A stretch of DNA of 64,000 bases, taken from contig NZ_CP081966.1 of assembly GCF_019823065.1 (NCBI RefSeq), positions 954,001 to 1,018,000 on the forward strand. The letters run 5' to 3'. Positions 50,602 to 59,822 of the stretch are shown here, one piece after another. The notes beneath the pieces are model-generated. The model saw nothing but the letters and a program-made list of their open reading frames with translations, had not been told where the DNA came from and did no database searches. Source of the stretch: Pseudomonas mosselii. GTDB lineage: Bacteria > Pseudomonadota > Gammaproteobacteria > Pseudomonadales > Pseudomonadaceae. How positions within the stretch are numbered: position 1 is the first letter of the stretch; every line of letters starts with the position of its first letter. Both the position numbers and the translations under genes were made by a program.

Positions 50602-51726
50602 CTACACCGCCGGGCACTGGTTGGTCACGCAGTGAATCCCGCCGCCACCCGCCGCGATCGCATCGATATCCAGTTGCACCACCTTGCGCCCCGGATACAG
50701 CTTCACCAGCAACGCCCGCGCCTTCTCGTCGGCACTGCGATCACCAAACTGCGGCGCGATCACCGCGCCATTGATGACGAAGTAGTTGATGTACCCCGCC
50801 GCGAAGTCCGGATTGTCCTCGCTGAACTTGCTGCGCCGTGGCTTCAGTGCCGGTGACATCGTGTGGATCTCCAGCTTGCGGCCATCGGCATCGGTGGCAT
50901 TGCGCAGGATTTCCAGGTGCTCGAGGGTCACTTTGTGATCGTACGAGTCTGGATCGTTGTCCAGGTTCGCCACTACCACGCCGGGCGCCGCGAAGCGCGC
51001 GTAGAAGTCCACATGGGCATCGGTGATGTCCTTGCCCTTGATGCCCGGCAGCCAGATGATCTTGCGCAGTCCCAGCCGCTCCTTCAGTTCGGCCTCGACC
51101 TGGGCCTTGCTCCAGCCGGGGTTGCGGTTGCTGTTGATCCAGCTGCTCTCGGTCATGATCCCGGTGCCATGGCCGTCCACCTCGATACCGCCGCCTTCGC
51201 CCACCAGTTCGCTCTGCTGGTACTGGGCGCCAGCCAGCCTGGCGACGCGGGCCGCCAGCTTGGCGTCGTAGCGGTGCTGCTGCTTGCCGCCCCAGCCGTT
51301 GAAGTTGAAGTCCACCGCGCCCAGCACGCCGTCGTCGTCAACCACGAAGTTGGCGCCGATGTCGCGCATCCAGATGTCGTCCAGCTCAGTCTCGACATAG
51401 GTGATGTTGTGGCTGCCGCATTCCTCCTCGGCGATGTCGCGCTCGCTGGCGCGGCAGAACACCGTCACCGGCTGGAACGCGGCGATGGCCCGGGCGATGC
51501 GCCCTAGCGCGGCCTGGACGTCTTCGGTGAAATCTTCCCAGATGGCGTCCTGGGCGCCGAAGGCGATGTAGGCGCGCTGGTGCTTTTCACCCTCGTCGGG
51601 CATGAACCAGCGGCCCGACTCGGCGGCGCGGGCGCGGGTGCCGCCGAAGGGCAGGCCGAAACTGGCGGCGGCGCCGAGGCCGGCGACGACGCTCATCTGT
51701 TGGAGGAAGGTGCGGCGAGTTGGCAT
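50602..51726 (-). CDS. Tat-exported agmatine deiminase-family protein
   Basis: A 374-residue member of the agmatine deiminase/peptidyl-arginine deiminase (GME) superfamily. It differs from the adjacent aguA by a twin-arginine signal, MPTRRTFLQQMSVVAGLGAAA, with the processed part from about residue 38, which predicts folding in the cytoplasm and export to the periplasm. Conserved catalytic blocks are ELDDIWMRDIGANFVV, EGGGIEVDGHGTGIMTESSWIN and GGGGIHCVTNQCPAV with the nucleophilic Cys. It lies 4 bases after the polyamine-binding protein gene and ends the operon. It could hydrolyse agmatine (or peptidyl-type arginine) outside the cytoplasm. Confidence 0.88.
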   Translation of the reverse strand: MPTRRTFLQQMSVVAGLGAAASFGLPFGGTRARAAESGRWFMPDEGEKHQRAYIAFGAQDAIWEDFTEDVQAALGRIARAIAAFQPVTVFCRASERDIAEEECGSHNITYVETELDDIWMRDIGANFVVDDDGVLGAVDFNFNGWGGKQQHRYDAKLAARVARLAGAQYQQSELVGEGGGIEVDGHGTGIMTESSWINSNRNPGWSKAQVEAELKERLGLRKIIWLPGIKGKDITDAHVDFYARFAAPGVVVANLDNDPDSYDHKVTLEHLEILRNATDADGRKLEIHTMSPALKPRRSKFSEDNPDFAAGYINYFVINGAVIAPQFGDRSADEKARALLVKLYPGRKVVQLDIDAIAAGGGGIHCVTNQCPAV

Positions 51727-51730
51727 GGGG

Positions 51731-52825
51731 TCAGTCCTGTGCAGTCTTGAAGCGGGTCCAGACGCGCATGCGCGCACGCATGTCGGCCTGGGGGATGTCC
51801 TTGCCCGGAATCAGCCGGGTGTAGGTGGCATCGCTGAGGTAGATGTCCGGGTTGTCACGCAGGCGCGCATCCACCAGGGGGCGGGCCTTGGCGCTGGCGG
51901 TGGGGTAGCCGGTGAAGTTGCTGATCGCGGCCATGTTCTCCGGGCGCATGACGAAGTTGATGAAACGATAGGCGTATTCCGGGTGCTTGGCGTCGGCAGG
52001 GATGGCCATGGTGTCCATCCACACCGTGGTGCCTTCGCGGGGCACGCGGTACTGGAAGTCGATGGTCTTGCCCGCGGCCTCGGCGGTGCGCTGGGCCTGG
52101 ATCACGTCGCCGCTGTAGCCCAGCGACAGGCAGGTGTTGCCGTTGACCAGCTCGGTGACCGGCTGCGACTGCAGCTTGCGCACATAGGGGCGAATGCCCT
52201 TGAGCAGTTCGCTGGCGGCGGCCAGGTCTTCGCGCTTGGCGCTGCGCGGTTCGCGACCGAGGTAGTGGAGGACCACGGCCAGCACTTCGTCGGGCGAGTC
52301 GATCATCGAGATGCCGCAGTCGGCGAACTTGGCCGCCAGCTCCGGCTTGAACAGCAGGTCGAGGCTGTCCAGCGGGGCGTCGGGCATGCGCTCGCGGATC
52401 TTCGCCGCATCCATGGTCAGGCCGATGGTGCCCCAGGTGTAGGGCACGGTGGCCTGGCTGGCCTTGGGGTAGCGGTCGTGCAGCTGGCGCAGGCCGGGCT
52501 CGATATCGTCGAGCGCGGTCAGTTGCTTGCGATCAAGCGCCTGCAGGCTGCCGGCGCGCATCAGCCGCTCGGCCACGGTGTCGCCGGGGAACACCAGGTC
52601 GTACCCGCTGCGACCGGACATCAGCTTGGCCTCGAGCACTTCGCTGCCGTCCATGACGTCGTAGATCACCGGGATGCCGGTGTCGGCGGTGAAGCGCTTG
52701 AGGGTGTCCTCGGCAAAATAATCGGCCCAGTTGTACAGGCGCAGGGCATCCTGCTCGGCCTGGGCGACGCCGGCGCAGGCCACCAGGGCGGCGATGGCGA
52801 GCAGTTTCGATGGACGGCTTGGCAT
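51731..52825 (-). CDS. Polyamine ABC transporter periplasmic binding protein (PotF/SpuD-like)
   Basis: A 364-residue periplasmic solute-binding protein. Signal peptide MPSRPSKLLAIAALVACAGVAQA, then the PotD/PotF pattern: LRLYNWADYFAEDTLKRFTADTGIPVIYDVMDGSE, YDLVFPGD, PYTWGTIGLTMD and EGTTVWMDTMAIPADAKHPEYAYRFINF. The permease and ATPase genes are not adjacent, so it must use a transporter encoded elsewhere. It lies 3 bases downstream of aguB, in an operon dedicated to agmatine/putrescine. Confidence 0.93.
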   Translation of the reverse strand: MPSRPSKLLAIAALVACAGVAQAEQDALRLYNWADYFAEDTLKRFTADTGIPVIYDVMDGSEVLEAKLMSGRSGYDLVFPGDTVAERLMRAGSLQALDRKQLTALDDIEPGLRQLHDRYPKASQATVPYTWGTIGLTMDAAKIRERMPDAPLDSLDLLFKPELAAKFADCGISMIDSPDEVLAVVLHYLGREPRSAKREDLAAASELLKGIRPYVRKLQSQPVTELVNGNTCLSLGYSGDVIQAQRTAEAAGKTIDFQYRVPREGTTVWMDTMAIPADAKHPEYAYRFINFVMRPENMAAISNFTGYPTASAKARPLVDARLRDNPDIYLSDATYTRLIPGKDIPQADMRARMRVWTRFKTAQD

Positions 52826-52828
52826 GGT

Positions 52829-53725
52829 TCAGGCCCTCGCGGTCTGTGGGGTGCGGCCGTCCAGGCTGAGCAACGGCGCGTACATGCTGGGGCGGCGGTC
52901 GCGGTAGATGCCCCAGCTCAGGCGGTCCTCGCGCATGCGTTCCAGGTCCAGGTCGTGCAGCCAGACGCCGCTGCTGTCGCGGTCGGCCTCTTGCAGCATC
53001 GCGCCCTTGTGGTCGCAGATGAACGAGGAGCCGTAGAAGCGCATCGACAGGTTGTCGTCGCTGCGCGCCACCTCGTGACCGACACGGTTGGCGGCCACCA
53101 CCGGCAGCAGGTTGGCGGCGGCGTGGCCGCGCATGGCCATCTGCCAATGGTCACGCGAGTCCAGCTCGGCGGCGCCCGGCTCCGAGCCGATGGCGGTGGG
53201 GAACAGCAGCACCTCGGCGCCCATCAGCGCCAGGCAGCGCGCGGTCTCGGGGAACCACTGGTCCCAGCAGATACCGATGCCCAGGCGGCCGAAGGCGGTG
53301 TCCCAGACCTTGAAACCGGTGTCGCCGGGGCTGAAGTATTCCTTTTCCTGGTAGCCGATGGCGTTGGGGATGTGGGTCTTGCGGTACACCCCCAGCAGGC
53401 GGCCGTCGGCGTCGGCCACGGTCAGCGAGTTGAAGAAGGCGTTGCCGGCGCGCTCGTACCAGCTCAGCGGCAGCACCACGCCCAGCTCCTTGGCCAGGGC
53501 GGCGAAGCGCTTGAGCAGCGGGCTGTCGTGGTAGTCCTGGGCCAGGGCCTGGTGGCTGTGGCACTGCTCGATGCAGAAATACGGGGTGGCGAACAGCTCC
53601 TGCAGCAGGATCACTTGGGCACCCTGGGCGGCGGCCTGGCGCACCAGCTGCTCGGCGCGCTCGAGGTTGGCGGCCAGGTCCCAGCTGCAGGCCATCTGCG
53701 TGGTGGCGATGCGCAAGGTGCTCAT
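52829..53725 (-). CDS. aguB: N-carbamoylputrescine amidohydrolase
   Basis: A 298-residue nitrilase-superfamily enzyme that converts N-carbamoylputrescine to putrescine, CO2 and ammonia. The triad is Glu in VILLQELFATPYF, Lys in GVYRKTHIPNAIGYQEK and Cys in LGIGICWDQWFPETAR. ATG 53725 (MSTLRIATTQMACS) overlaps the aguA stop by 4 bases, and the gene ends 3 bases before the binding-protein gene. It is the second step of the arginine decarboxylase route of polyamine catabolism, fed by aguA. Very secure by sequence and context. Confidence 0.96.
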   Translation of the reverse strand: MSTLRIATTQMACSWDLAANLERAEQLVRQAAAQGAQVILLQELFATPYFCIEQCHSHQALAQDYHDSPLLKRFAALAKELGVVLPLSWYERAGNAFFNSLTVADADGRLLGVYRKTHIPNAIGYQEKEYFSPGDTGFKVWDTAFGRLGIGICWDQWFPETARCLALMGAEVLLFPTAIGSEPGAAELDSRDHWQMAMRGHAAANLLPVVAANRVGHEVARSDDNLSMRFYGSSFICDHKGAMLQEADRDSSGVWLHDLDLERMREDRLSWGIYRDRRPSMYAPLLSLDGRTPQTARA

Positions 53726-54771
53726 GGGCGCGCTCCCTGCCAGGCCGGCTGCTGCTGGGTGATGCAGTGGATGCCGCCGCCGCCGTGGGCGATATGGTCG
53801 ATGCGCACCGGCACGACCTCGCGGCCGGGGAAGGCCAGGGCCAGCTGCCGGGCGGCGGCCTGGTCGGCGTCGATGCCGTAGGCCGGCATGATCACCGCGC
53901 CGTTGGCCAGGTAGAAGTTGGTGTACGAAGCGCAGAACACCTCGGCCTCGGTATCCACGGCCGCCGTGGCCTCGTACAGGTCGAGCAGCTCGAACGAGCG
54001 GCCTTGGGCATCGGTGGCCAACTCCAGGGCGCGGCGGTTCTCGCGGGCCACCTCGGCGTACACCGAGCCCTGGTCGTGGGTGGCGTCCACCAGCAGCACG
54101 CCGGGGCGGGCGAAGGCGCACACGCCATCGACATGGCCGTCGGTCATGTCGCCGGTGACGTACTGCGGGTCACCCGGCAGCCAGATGGTCTTGCGGATGC
54201 CCAGCAGGCGGGCGAAGCAGTCCTCGAAGTCAGCCTTGCTCAGGCCCGGGTTGCGGTTGGGGTTGAGCAGCACCGACTCGGTGGTGATCAGCGTGCCTTC
54301 GCCGTCGACATGGATGGCGCCGCCTTCGTTGCACAGCGGGGTGCTCAGGCCTTCGAGGCCGAGATGATCGAGGATGCGCCGGGCCAGGCTGCGGTCCTTG
54401 CCGTGCTCGGACTTGTCGCCCCAGGCGTTGAAGCGCCAGCTCAGGCCGGCCACGCCCTGCTGCGGGTGGATGAGGAAGGTCGGGCCGCTGTCGCGGCACC
54501 AGCTGTCGTCCACGGCCAGTTCGACCAGCTCGATGCCGGGGCCGCACAGTTCGCGGGCAATGGCCATGGCCGAGGGATCGACCACCATCTTCACCGGCTC
54601 GAAGCGCGCGATGGCGGCGGCCACGCGGGCATAGTCGCGCTGCACGTCGGCCAGGGTCACGCCCCAGCCCGCCTCCCACAGTGGCTTGTTGTGTGGCCAG
54701 ATCATCCAGGTGGCGGCGTGGCGGGCCCATTCGGCAGGCATGCGCCAGCCGCTGTCGCGGGACAGGGTCAT
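53722..54771 (-). CDS. aguA: Agmatine deiminase
   Basis: A 349-residue cytoplasmic agmatine deiminase (agmatine to N-carbamoylputrescine). Key blocks are WPHNKPLWEAGWG, ELAVDDSWCRDSGPTFL, LCNEGGAIHVDGEGTLITTESV, DMTDGHVDGVCAFA and GGGGIHCITQQQPAW, the last with the catalytic Cys. ATG 54771 with GGAG upstream gives MTLSRDSGWRMPAEWARH, the family start. First gene of the four-gene polyamine operon and divergent from a LysR regulator that probably controls it. Confidence 0.96.
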   Translation of the reverse strand: MTLSRDSGWRMPAEWARHAATWMIWPHNKPLWEAGWGVTLADVQRDYARVAAAIARFEPVKMVVDPSAMAIARELCGPGIELVELAVDDSWCRDSGPTFLIHPQQGVAGLSWRFNAWGDKSEHGKDRSLARRILDHLGLEGLSTPLCNEGGAIHVDGEGTLITTESVLLNPNRNPGLSKADFEDCFARLLGIRKTIWLPGDPQYVTGDMTDGHVDGVCAFARPGVLLVDATHDQGSVYAEVARENRRALELATDAQGRSFELLDLYEATAAVDTEAEVFCASYTNFYLANGAVIMPAYGIDADQAAARQLALAFPGREVVPVRIDHIAHGGGGIHCITQQQPAWQGARP

Positions 54772-54905
54772 AGTGAACTCCGATCTATTAGGGATTTTTA
54801 TCAACGAAGCCCGCCGTCGCGGGTGTTGCTGCCCATGTTATGGCTGGGAAACCGGAGCGACAAACGATAGATTTAGCGTATTTCTGATCAGTCAGGCTTA
54901 TCAGC

Positions 54906-55763
54906 ATGCTCAAGCATTGGCCCCCGCTCAACGCCCTGCGTGGCTTCGAAGCCGCCGCCCGTCTGGGCAGCTTCCACAAGGCCGCCGAGGCCCTGAACCT
55001 TACCCAGTCGGCGATCAGCCAGCAGATCCGCAGCCTGGAAAGCTATCTGGAGCAACCGTTGTTCCACCGCAGCGGGCGGAGCGTCAGCCTGACCGACGCC
55101 GGGCATGACCTGCTCAGCACCACCCAAGCCCTGTTGCAGCAACTGGCGGTGGGCATCCGTCGCCTCGACCAATACCGCAAGCCCAACCAGTTGGTGGTCA
55201 ACACCACCCCGGCCTTCGCCCGGCATTGGCTGTTGCCGCGCCTGGCGGATTTCCACCAGCGTCACCCGGATGTCGACCTGTGGCTGTTTACCAGCTTCGA
55301 GGTCCCGGACATGGCCAACGAGACCATCGACCTGGCGATTCGCGACGATATCGGGCCGCAGGCTGAATGCAGCTTCACCGTGCTGCACCAGGACAGGTTG
55401 TATCCGGCTTGTCACCCGACGTTGCCCGAGACCGGGCGCACGACCTTGCACGGCGAGCGCGAGATGGACTGGAGTCACTGGCAGCTGGAAGGCGGCGAGG
55501 AGGTGGGGCAGCAGGGCAAGGGGCTGAACTTCTCAGACCCGGGGTTGCTGCTGGAGGCGGCGGGCGAGGGGCTGGGGATTGCCCTGGTCAGTCAACTGCT
55601 GGCGCAGCGGATGGTCGATGAGGGACGTTTGCGACCCTTGTCGGCACAGCGCGTGCGCGGGCCGGTGTGGAGCTGCCTGGTGCATTGGGAGAGCCAGGAG
55701 GATCCGCTGGCGCGGCAGTTCCTGGCGTGGTTGCGAGAGGCCCTGTCGCCTGTGTTGTCCTGA
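54906..55763 (+). CDS. LysR-family regulator divergent from the agmatine operon
   Basis: A 285-residue LysR regulator of the GcvA/AmpR subgroup: PPLNALRGFEAAARLGSFHKAAEALNLTQSAISQQIRSLE (partly quoted) is the typical HTH region, then LVVNTTPAFARHWLLPRLADFHQRHPDVDLWLF. It lies 134 bases from the divergent aguA start, the normal layout of a LysR regulator with its target. It probably senses agmatine or N-carbamoylputrescine; no operator was assigned with certainty. Confidence 0.92.
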   Translation: MLKHWPPLNALRGFEAAARLGSFHKAAEALNLTQSAISQQIRSLESYLEQPLFHRSGRSVSLTDAGHDLLSTTQALLQQLAVGIRRLDQYRKPNQLVVNTTPAFARHWLLPRLADFHQRHPDVDLWLFTSFEVPDMANETIDLAIRDDIGPQAECSFTVLHQDRLYPACHPTLPETGRTTLHGEREMDWSHWQLEGGEEVGQQGKGLNFSDPGLLLEAAGEGLGIALVSQLLAQRMVDEGRLRPLSAQRVRGPVWSCLVHWESQEDPLARQFLAWLREALSPVLS

Positions 55764-55768
55764 TGGAA

Positions 55769-55894
55769 CGGAACCTGTGGGAGCGGCCTTGTGTCGCGAA
55801 AGGGCCGCGCAGCGGCCCCGGCGATCTTCGCGTCAACACTGGAACCCTGGGGCTGCTGCGCAGCCCTTTCGCGACACAAGGCCGCTCCCACAGG
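55769..55894. repeat. Inverted pair of long-form REP elements
   Basis: CCTGTGGGAGCGGCCTTGTG (from 55771) and its complement ending GGCCGCTCCCACAGG (to 55894), with GCGCAGCGGCCC cores, between the LysR gene and fabV. The remaining part of 55764-56094 holds only the fabV upstream region. Confidence 0.85.
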
Positions 55895-56094
55895 ACCGCG
55901 CCAGCCTCAAGATCAATGCCGTACCTGTAGGCGCTGGCTTTGCCGGCAAATGGGAGCGTGCGGACAATGCAGCAATGCGAATCACCCCGTAATATGTGTC
56001 GGATATCCCGCGAGGGTAGTCTCACCCTCTAGATCAAACGGCAGCGCCCCGAATCCGGGCGCTGCCCCAGCCTAAACCTGACGAGGTACAGACA

Positions 56095-57294
56095 TTGGCC
56101 ATCATTCATCCCAAGGTTCGCGGTTTCATCTGCACCACGACTCACCCCAAGGGCTGCGAGCTCAACGTCCGTGACCAGATCGAAGCCACCCGCAAGCTGG
56201 GCGTGCGCGAGGATGGTCCGAAGAAAGTCCTGGTGATCGGCGCCTCCAGCGGCTACGGCCTGGCCGCGCGCATCACCGCGGCGTTCGGCTTCAAGGCCGA
56301 CACCCTGGGCGTGTTCTTCGAAAAGCCGGGCACCGAGACCAAGGCCGGTACCGCCGGCTGGTACAACGCCGCCGCCTTCGACAAGTTCGCCAAGGCCGAA
56401 GGCCTGTACAGCAAGTCGATCAACGGTGACGCTTTCTCCGACGAAGCCCGCGCCAAGGTCATCGAGCTGATCAAGAACGAAATGGGCGGCCAGGTCGACC
56501 TGGTGATCTACTCGCTGGCCTCGCCAGTGCGCAAGCTGCCGCAGACCGGTGAAGTGGTCCGCTCGGCGCTCAAGCCGATCGGCCAGCCGTACAAGTCGAC
56601 CGCCATCGACACCAACAAGGACACCATCATCGAGGCCAGCATCGAGCCGGCCACCGAGCAGGAAATCGCTGACACCGTCACCGTCATGGGCGGCCAGGAC
56701 TGGGAGCTGTGGATCGACGCCCTGAACGCTGCAGGCGTGCTGGCGCCACAGGCCCGCACCGTGGCCTTCAGCTACATCGGCTCCGACATCACCTGGCCGA
56801 TCTACTGGGACGGCGCCCTGGGCAAGGCCAAGCAGGACCTGGACGAAACCGCCCAGCGCCTGGGCAAGAAAGTCGGTGGCAGTGCCAACGTTGCGGTGCT
56901 CAAGTCGGTCGTTACCCAGGCCAGCTCGGCGATCCCGGTGATGCCGTTGTACCTGTCGATGGTCTTCAAGATCATGCAGGAGAAGGGTATCCACGAAGGT
57001 ACCCAAAACCAGCTGGACCGCATGTTCCGTGACCGCATGTACCGTGCGGACGGTGCGCCGGCTGCACTGGACGACGAAGGCCGCCTGCGTCTGGACGACT
57101 GGGAACTGCGTGATGACGTGCAGGACGCCTGCCGTGCCATGTGGCCGAAGGTAACCACCGAGAACCTGTTCGAACTGACCGACTACGCCGGCTACAAGAA
57201 GCAGTTCCTCAACCTGTTCGGCTTCGAGCGCGCTGACGTCAACTACGACGAAGACGTGGCCACCGACGTACGGTTCGACTGCATCGAGCTGTAA
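56095..57294 (+). CDS. fabV: Enoyl-[acyl-carrier-protein] reductase FabV
   Basis: Triclosan-tolerant enoyl-ACP reductase of the fatty-acid elongation cycle, 399 residues. The start is TTG 56095 with GAGG 8 bases upstream; it yields the family N-terminus [20 protein letters not shown]. The cofactor motif [22 protein letters not shown] and the FabV-specific Y-x8-K catalytic motif ([10 protein letters not shown]) are present. Pseudomonads carry FabV as well as or instead of FabI; it is a typical P. putida-group gene. A terminator follows. Confidence 0.96.
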   Translation: MAIIHPKVRGFICTTTHPKGCELNVRDQIEATRKLGVREDGPKKVLVIGASSGYGLAARITAAFGFKADTLGVFFEKPGTETKAGTAGWYNAAAFDKFAKAEGLYSKSINGDAFSDEARAKVIELIKNEMGGQVDLVIYSLASPVRKLPQTGEVVRSALKPIGQPYKSTAIDTNKDTIIEASIEPATEQEIADTVTVMGGQDWELWIDALNAAGVLAPQARTVAFSYIGSDITWPIYWDGALGKAKQDLDETAQRLGKKVGGSANVAVLKSVVTQASSAIPVMPLYLSMVFKIMQEKGIHEGTQNQLDRMFRDRMYRADGAPAALDDEGRLRLDDWELRDDVQDACRAMWPKVTTENLFELTDYAGYKKQFLNLFGFERADVNYDEDVATDVRFDCIEL

Positions 57295-57305
57295 GCAAGT
57301 CCTTG

Positions 57306-57337
57306 ACCGCGCAGCCCTTGATGACGGCTGCGCGGTT
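57306..57337 (+). terminator. Terminator after fabV
   Basis: ACCGCGCAGCC (57306-57316), nine-base loop, GGCTGCGCGGT (57326-57336) and TT. An 11-bp stem 11 bases after the fabV stop. Confidence 0.8.
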
Positions 57338-57460
57338 CCCGCCGACGACTTGTTAATATTCTGAAACAAATCCTCCAGTGGCCCTTTGCCATGGGCACCT
57401 CCGCCTGATCTATACCCCAGCTATTGGCCTGGCAATTCCGCCGGGGCCGAGGAGGGAGCA

Positions 57461-58147
57461 ATGGGCGCACTGCAAAAACTACAAGAACGCATTCGCCAGA
57501 AGGGCCTCAAGCGCACCTTCAAGACCTTGTTCGAACGTTACGTGTTCTTCCACTGGGAATTGCTGTGGATGGAGCGCGACCTGATCAGTCCGGTGCCTCC
57601 CTACAACCTCAAGGCCCACACACCGGTCACCCTGGTGCAGATCACCACCGCCAATGCCGACGCCTTCGCCGCGAACTTCGGCGACCGCGTCGAGACCATG
57701 CGTGAACTGGCCGCCGAAGGGCACACCGGGCACATGTACCTGGACGAGCAGGGCGATGCCGTGGCCTTCATCTGGGCCAGCGTGGTCGACTATCACGACA
57801 AGCACTACTACGGTTGCACCTTCCCGGTGAAACCGGGCGAGTTCTTCGAGTTCGGCGGCGAGATGACCCGGCCCTACTTTGGCAGCGAGCTGTCGGTGAC
57901 GGCCCAGGTCGAGCTGTGGAACACCATGCGTGAAAAGGGCTGCCACAAGGTGGTGGACGTGGTGGAGACCCACAACGTGCCGGCCATGAAGCTGCACCTG
58001 CGCATGGGCTACCACGAGCAGGGACGGGTGATGCACGTGTACGGGCTGTTCGGGCGCTGGAAGCTGTTCCGCGAGACCCGCTACGACGGCTCGCGCCTGG
58101 CGGTACTGCGCAAACCGGGCGTGGCCGGCGCGCTGCCCACCACCTAG
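57461..58147 (+). CDS. GNAT-family N-acetyltransferase
   Basis: A 228-residue acetyltransferase. The N-terminal 50 residues are basic and helical (LQERIRQKGLKRTFKTLFERY); the GNAT core shows MYLDEQGDAVAFIWASVVD and the acetyl-CoA region ETHNVPAMKLHLRMGYHEQG. ATG 57461 follows GGAGGGAG; an in-frame start 75 bases upstream adds no conserved sequence. The substrate is unknown. The alpha/beta hydrolase gene starts 52 bases downstream in the same direction. Confidence 0.87.
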   Translation: MGALQKLQERIRQKGLKRTFKTLFERYVFFHWELLWMERDLISPVPPYNLKAHTPVTLVQITTANADAFAANFGDRVETMRELAAEGHTGHMYLDEQGDAVAFIWASVVDYHDKHYYGCTFPVKPGEFFEFGGEMTRPYFGSELSVTAQVELWNTMREKGCHKVVDVVETHNVPAMKLHLRMGYHEQGRVMHVYGLFGRWKLFRETRYDGSRLAVLRKPGVAGALPTT

Positions 58148-58199
58148 CTATAACGGGGGTATGTTTGCTAGCGTTGGCGGACAACGCAGGGAGCGCGCC

Positions 58200-59108
58200 A
58201 TGAGCAGCCTCACCCAACCCGCCAGTGCATTTCGCCAGCTCGCCGCCGACGGCTACAGCCTCGGCGGTTTTCGTTGGCGTCACGCCCAGACCGACGCCCA
58301 GCGCCCGCTGGTGATCATCAATGCCGCCACCTCGGTGCGCTGCCGTTATTACTCGCGATTCGCCGATTACCTGTTCGCCCAGGGCTTCGATGTGCTCACC
58401 TATGACTACCGAGGTATCGGCGAATCACGCCCGGCTTCGTTGCGCGGTTTCAAGGCGTCGTGGAGCGACTGGGGGCGCCTGGATTTCGAGGCAATGTTGC
58501 AACTGGCCGCAGCCGAACAGCCCGGGCAACCGGTGCATGTGGTCGGCCACAGCTTCGGCGGCTGGGCGCTGGGGCTGGCACCTTCGGCCGCGCAGGTGCG
58601 CCGAGCGGTGCTGGTGGGCGCGCAGTTCGCCTATTGGCGCGACTATGCGGCGGACCAGCGCTGGCAACTGTTCGGCAAGTGGCATGTGGTCATGCCTTTG
58701 CTGACCCGGGTATTCGGCTATTTCCCCGGCAAGCGCCTGGGCTGGCTGGAGGACACCCCGGCCGGGGTGGTGCGTGACTGGAGTACCCGCACGCCGCGCT
58801 ACGAGCACCGGCCCAGTGGGCGCCTGCTCGAGGCGCTGCCGTTCGAACAGGTGCGGGCGGCGACCCTGGCCATCAGCCTGACCGACGATCCGTTCGGCAC
58901 GGTGGCGGCCACCGAACGGTTGTTGGGGTACCTGCGCCAGGCCGAGCGTCGGCACCTGCGGGTGGCGCCTGTGGATATCTCGGTGGAGGAGATCGGGCAT
59001 TTCGCGTTCTTTCACGATCGGTTTCGTGAAAGTTTGTGGCCGATTGCGCTGGGGTGGCTGCGAGAAGGGCAGTTAGAGGGCCAGGTGCCGGGTAGCGTTA
59101 TCAGTTGA
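58200..59108 (+). CDS. Alpha/beta fold hydrolase
   Basis: A 302-residue serine hydrolase. Nucleophile elbow VHVVGHSFGGWALG, N-terminal AATSVRCRYYSRFADYLFAQGFDVLTYDYRGIGES, a likely Asp in LTDDPFGTV and His in VEEIGHFAFFHDRF near the end: the pattern of a serine aminopeptidase/YpfH-like hydrolase. ATG 58200 has CAGGGAG upstream. The substrate is unknown. It may be co-transcribed with the GNAT gene. Confidence 0.88.
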   Translation: MSSLTQPASAFRQLAADGYSLGGFRWRHAQTDAQRPLVIINAATSVRCRYYSRFADYLFAQGFDVLTYDYRGIGESRPASLRGFKASWSDWGRLDFEAMLQLAAAEQPGQPVHVVGHSFGGWALGLAPSAAQVRRAVLVGAQFAYWRDYAADQRWQLFGKWHVVMPLLTRVFGYFPGKRLGWLEDTPAGVVRDWSTRTPRYEHRPSGRLLEALPFEQVRAATLAISLTDDPFGTVAATERLLGYLRQAERRHLRVAPVDISVEEIGHFAFFHDRFRESLWPIALGWLREGQLEGQVPGSVIS

Positions 59109-59109
59109 G

Positions 59110-59165
59110 GGCCTCGTCGCGGGGCACGTCGCATCGGCGCACCGCCGCGACTTGCCCCGCGATGG
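59110..59165. repeat. Degenerate REP-like element
   Basis: CGTCGCGGGGCACGTCG with the complementary CGCCGCGACTTGCCCCGCGATG, an imperfect pair between convergent genes. Confidence 0.65.
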
Positions 59166-59178
59166 GCGAGAGGCGAAG

Positions 59179-59520
59179 TCAGGCCAGGCGCGCCAGCGGC
59201 TGGGCGGTGAACTTCACGCCGGCCAAACCATGCTTGATCAGCGCACGGATGTTGCCATGGTCGCTGCCCTCGGGGGTGGCCACCACGCTGCGGTAGTGCT
59301 CGCCGAAGGCCAGCAGCGCTTCCTGGTCGCTCAGCCCTTCCAGCAGCGCCAGGCCCAGGGTCTTGCACGAACCTTCGTTCTGCCCGGCGGCGTTGTGCAC
59401 GTCGCCGTTGTCGAAGGCCTGAGGCTGGTAGCTGTAGTTCGCGGCGATGAACGCCAGGGTATCGGCGAAAACGTGCTCGCCGCTGGCGAGGCTGCTGCGC
59501 AGGGTGTTCAGGTCAGTCAC
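59179..59520 (-). CDS. HopJ-family protein
   Basis: A 113-residue soluble protein of the HopJ family: TLAFIAANYSYQPQAFDNGDVHNAAGQNEGSCKTLGLALLEGLS (partly quoted) then ALLAFGEHYRSVVATPEGSDHGNIRALIKHGL. The name comes from a P. syringae effector, but homologues are chromosomal housekeeping genes in non-pathogens such as this; a secretion role is doubtful. GTG 59520 overlaps the DUF1244 stop by 8 bases. Last gene of the folM-DUF1244-HopJ unit. Confidence 0.9.
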   Translation of the reverse strand: MTDLNTLRSSLASGEHVFADTLAFIAANYSYQPQAFDNGDVHNAAGQNEGSCKTLGLALLEGLSDQEALLAFGEHYRSVVATPEGSDHGNIRALIKHGLAGVKFTAQPLARLA

Positions 59521-59809
59521 GGGGTTTTCCTTGTTCGAACGCCGCCTGTTGCTCGGCGCTGGCTTCTTTCTGGTATTGGGCTTTCCACTCGGCGTAGGGC
59601 ATGCCGTACACCTGCTCGCGGGCATCGTCCAGGCTCAGCTCGATCTGGCGATCGTCGGCGGCGGCCTTGAGCCATTTCGACAGGCAGTTGCGGCAGAAGC
59701 CGGAGAGGTTCATCAGGTCGATGTTCTGCACGTCGGTGCGTTTCTGCAGATGGTCGACCAGGCGCCGGAACGCGGCGGCTTCGAGTTCGAGCTGTTGTTG
59801 CGGGGTCAT
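59513..59809 (-). CDS. DUF1244 family protein
   Basis: A 98-residue protein with the family signature: RLVDHLQKRTDVQNIDLMNLSGFCRNCLSKWLKAAADD (partly quoted), then DAREQVYGMPYAEWKAQYQ. The two cysteines in CRNC may bind a metal. Function unknown. It lies 13 bases downstream of folM and overlaps the HopJ gene, so all three are one operon. Confidence 0.93.
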   Translation of the reverse strand: MTPQQQLELEAAAFRRLVDHLQKRTDVQNIDLMNLSGFCRNCLSKWLKAAADDRQIELSLDDAREQVYGMPYAEWKAQYQKEASAEQQAAFEQGKPRD

Positions 59810-59822
59810 GGGCGGTGTCTCT

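Noticed and set aside
51602..53881. 759-codon plus-strand frame across the polyamine operon
   Set aside because: Antisense shadow of four securely identified genes; composition dominated by Gly, Ala, Val, Gln and His.
59179..59520. Type III effector HopJ as a virulence factor
   Set aside because: No hrp genes or secretion signals nearby; the gene sits in a housekeeping operon with folM and DUF1244.
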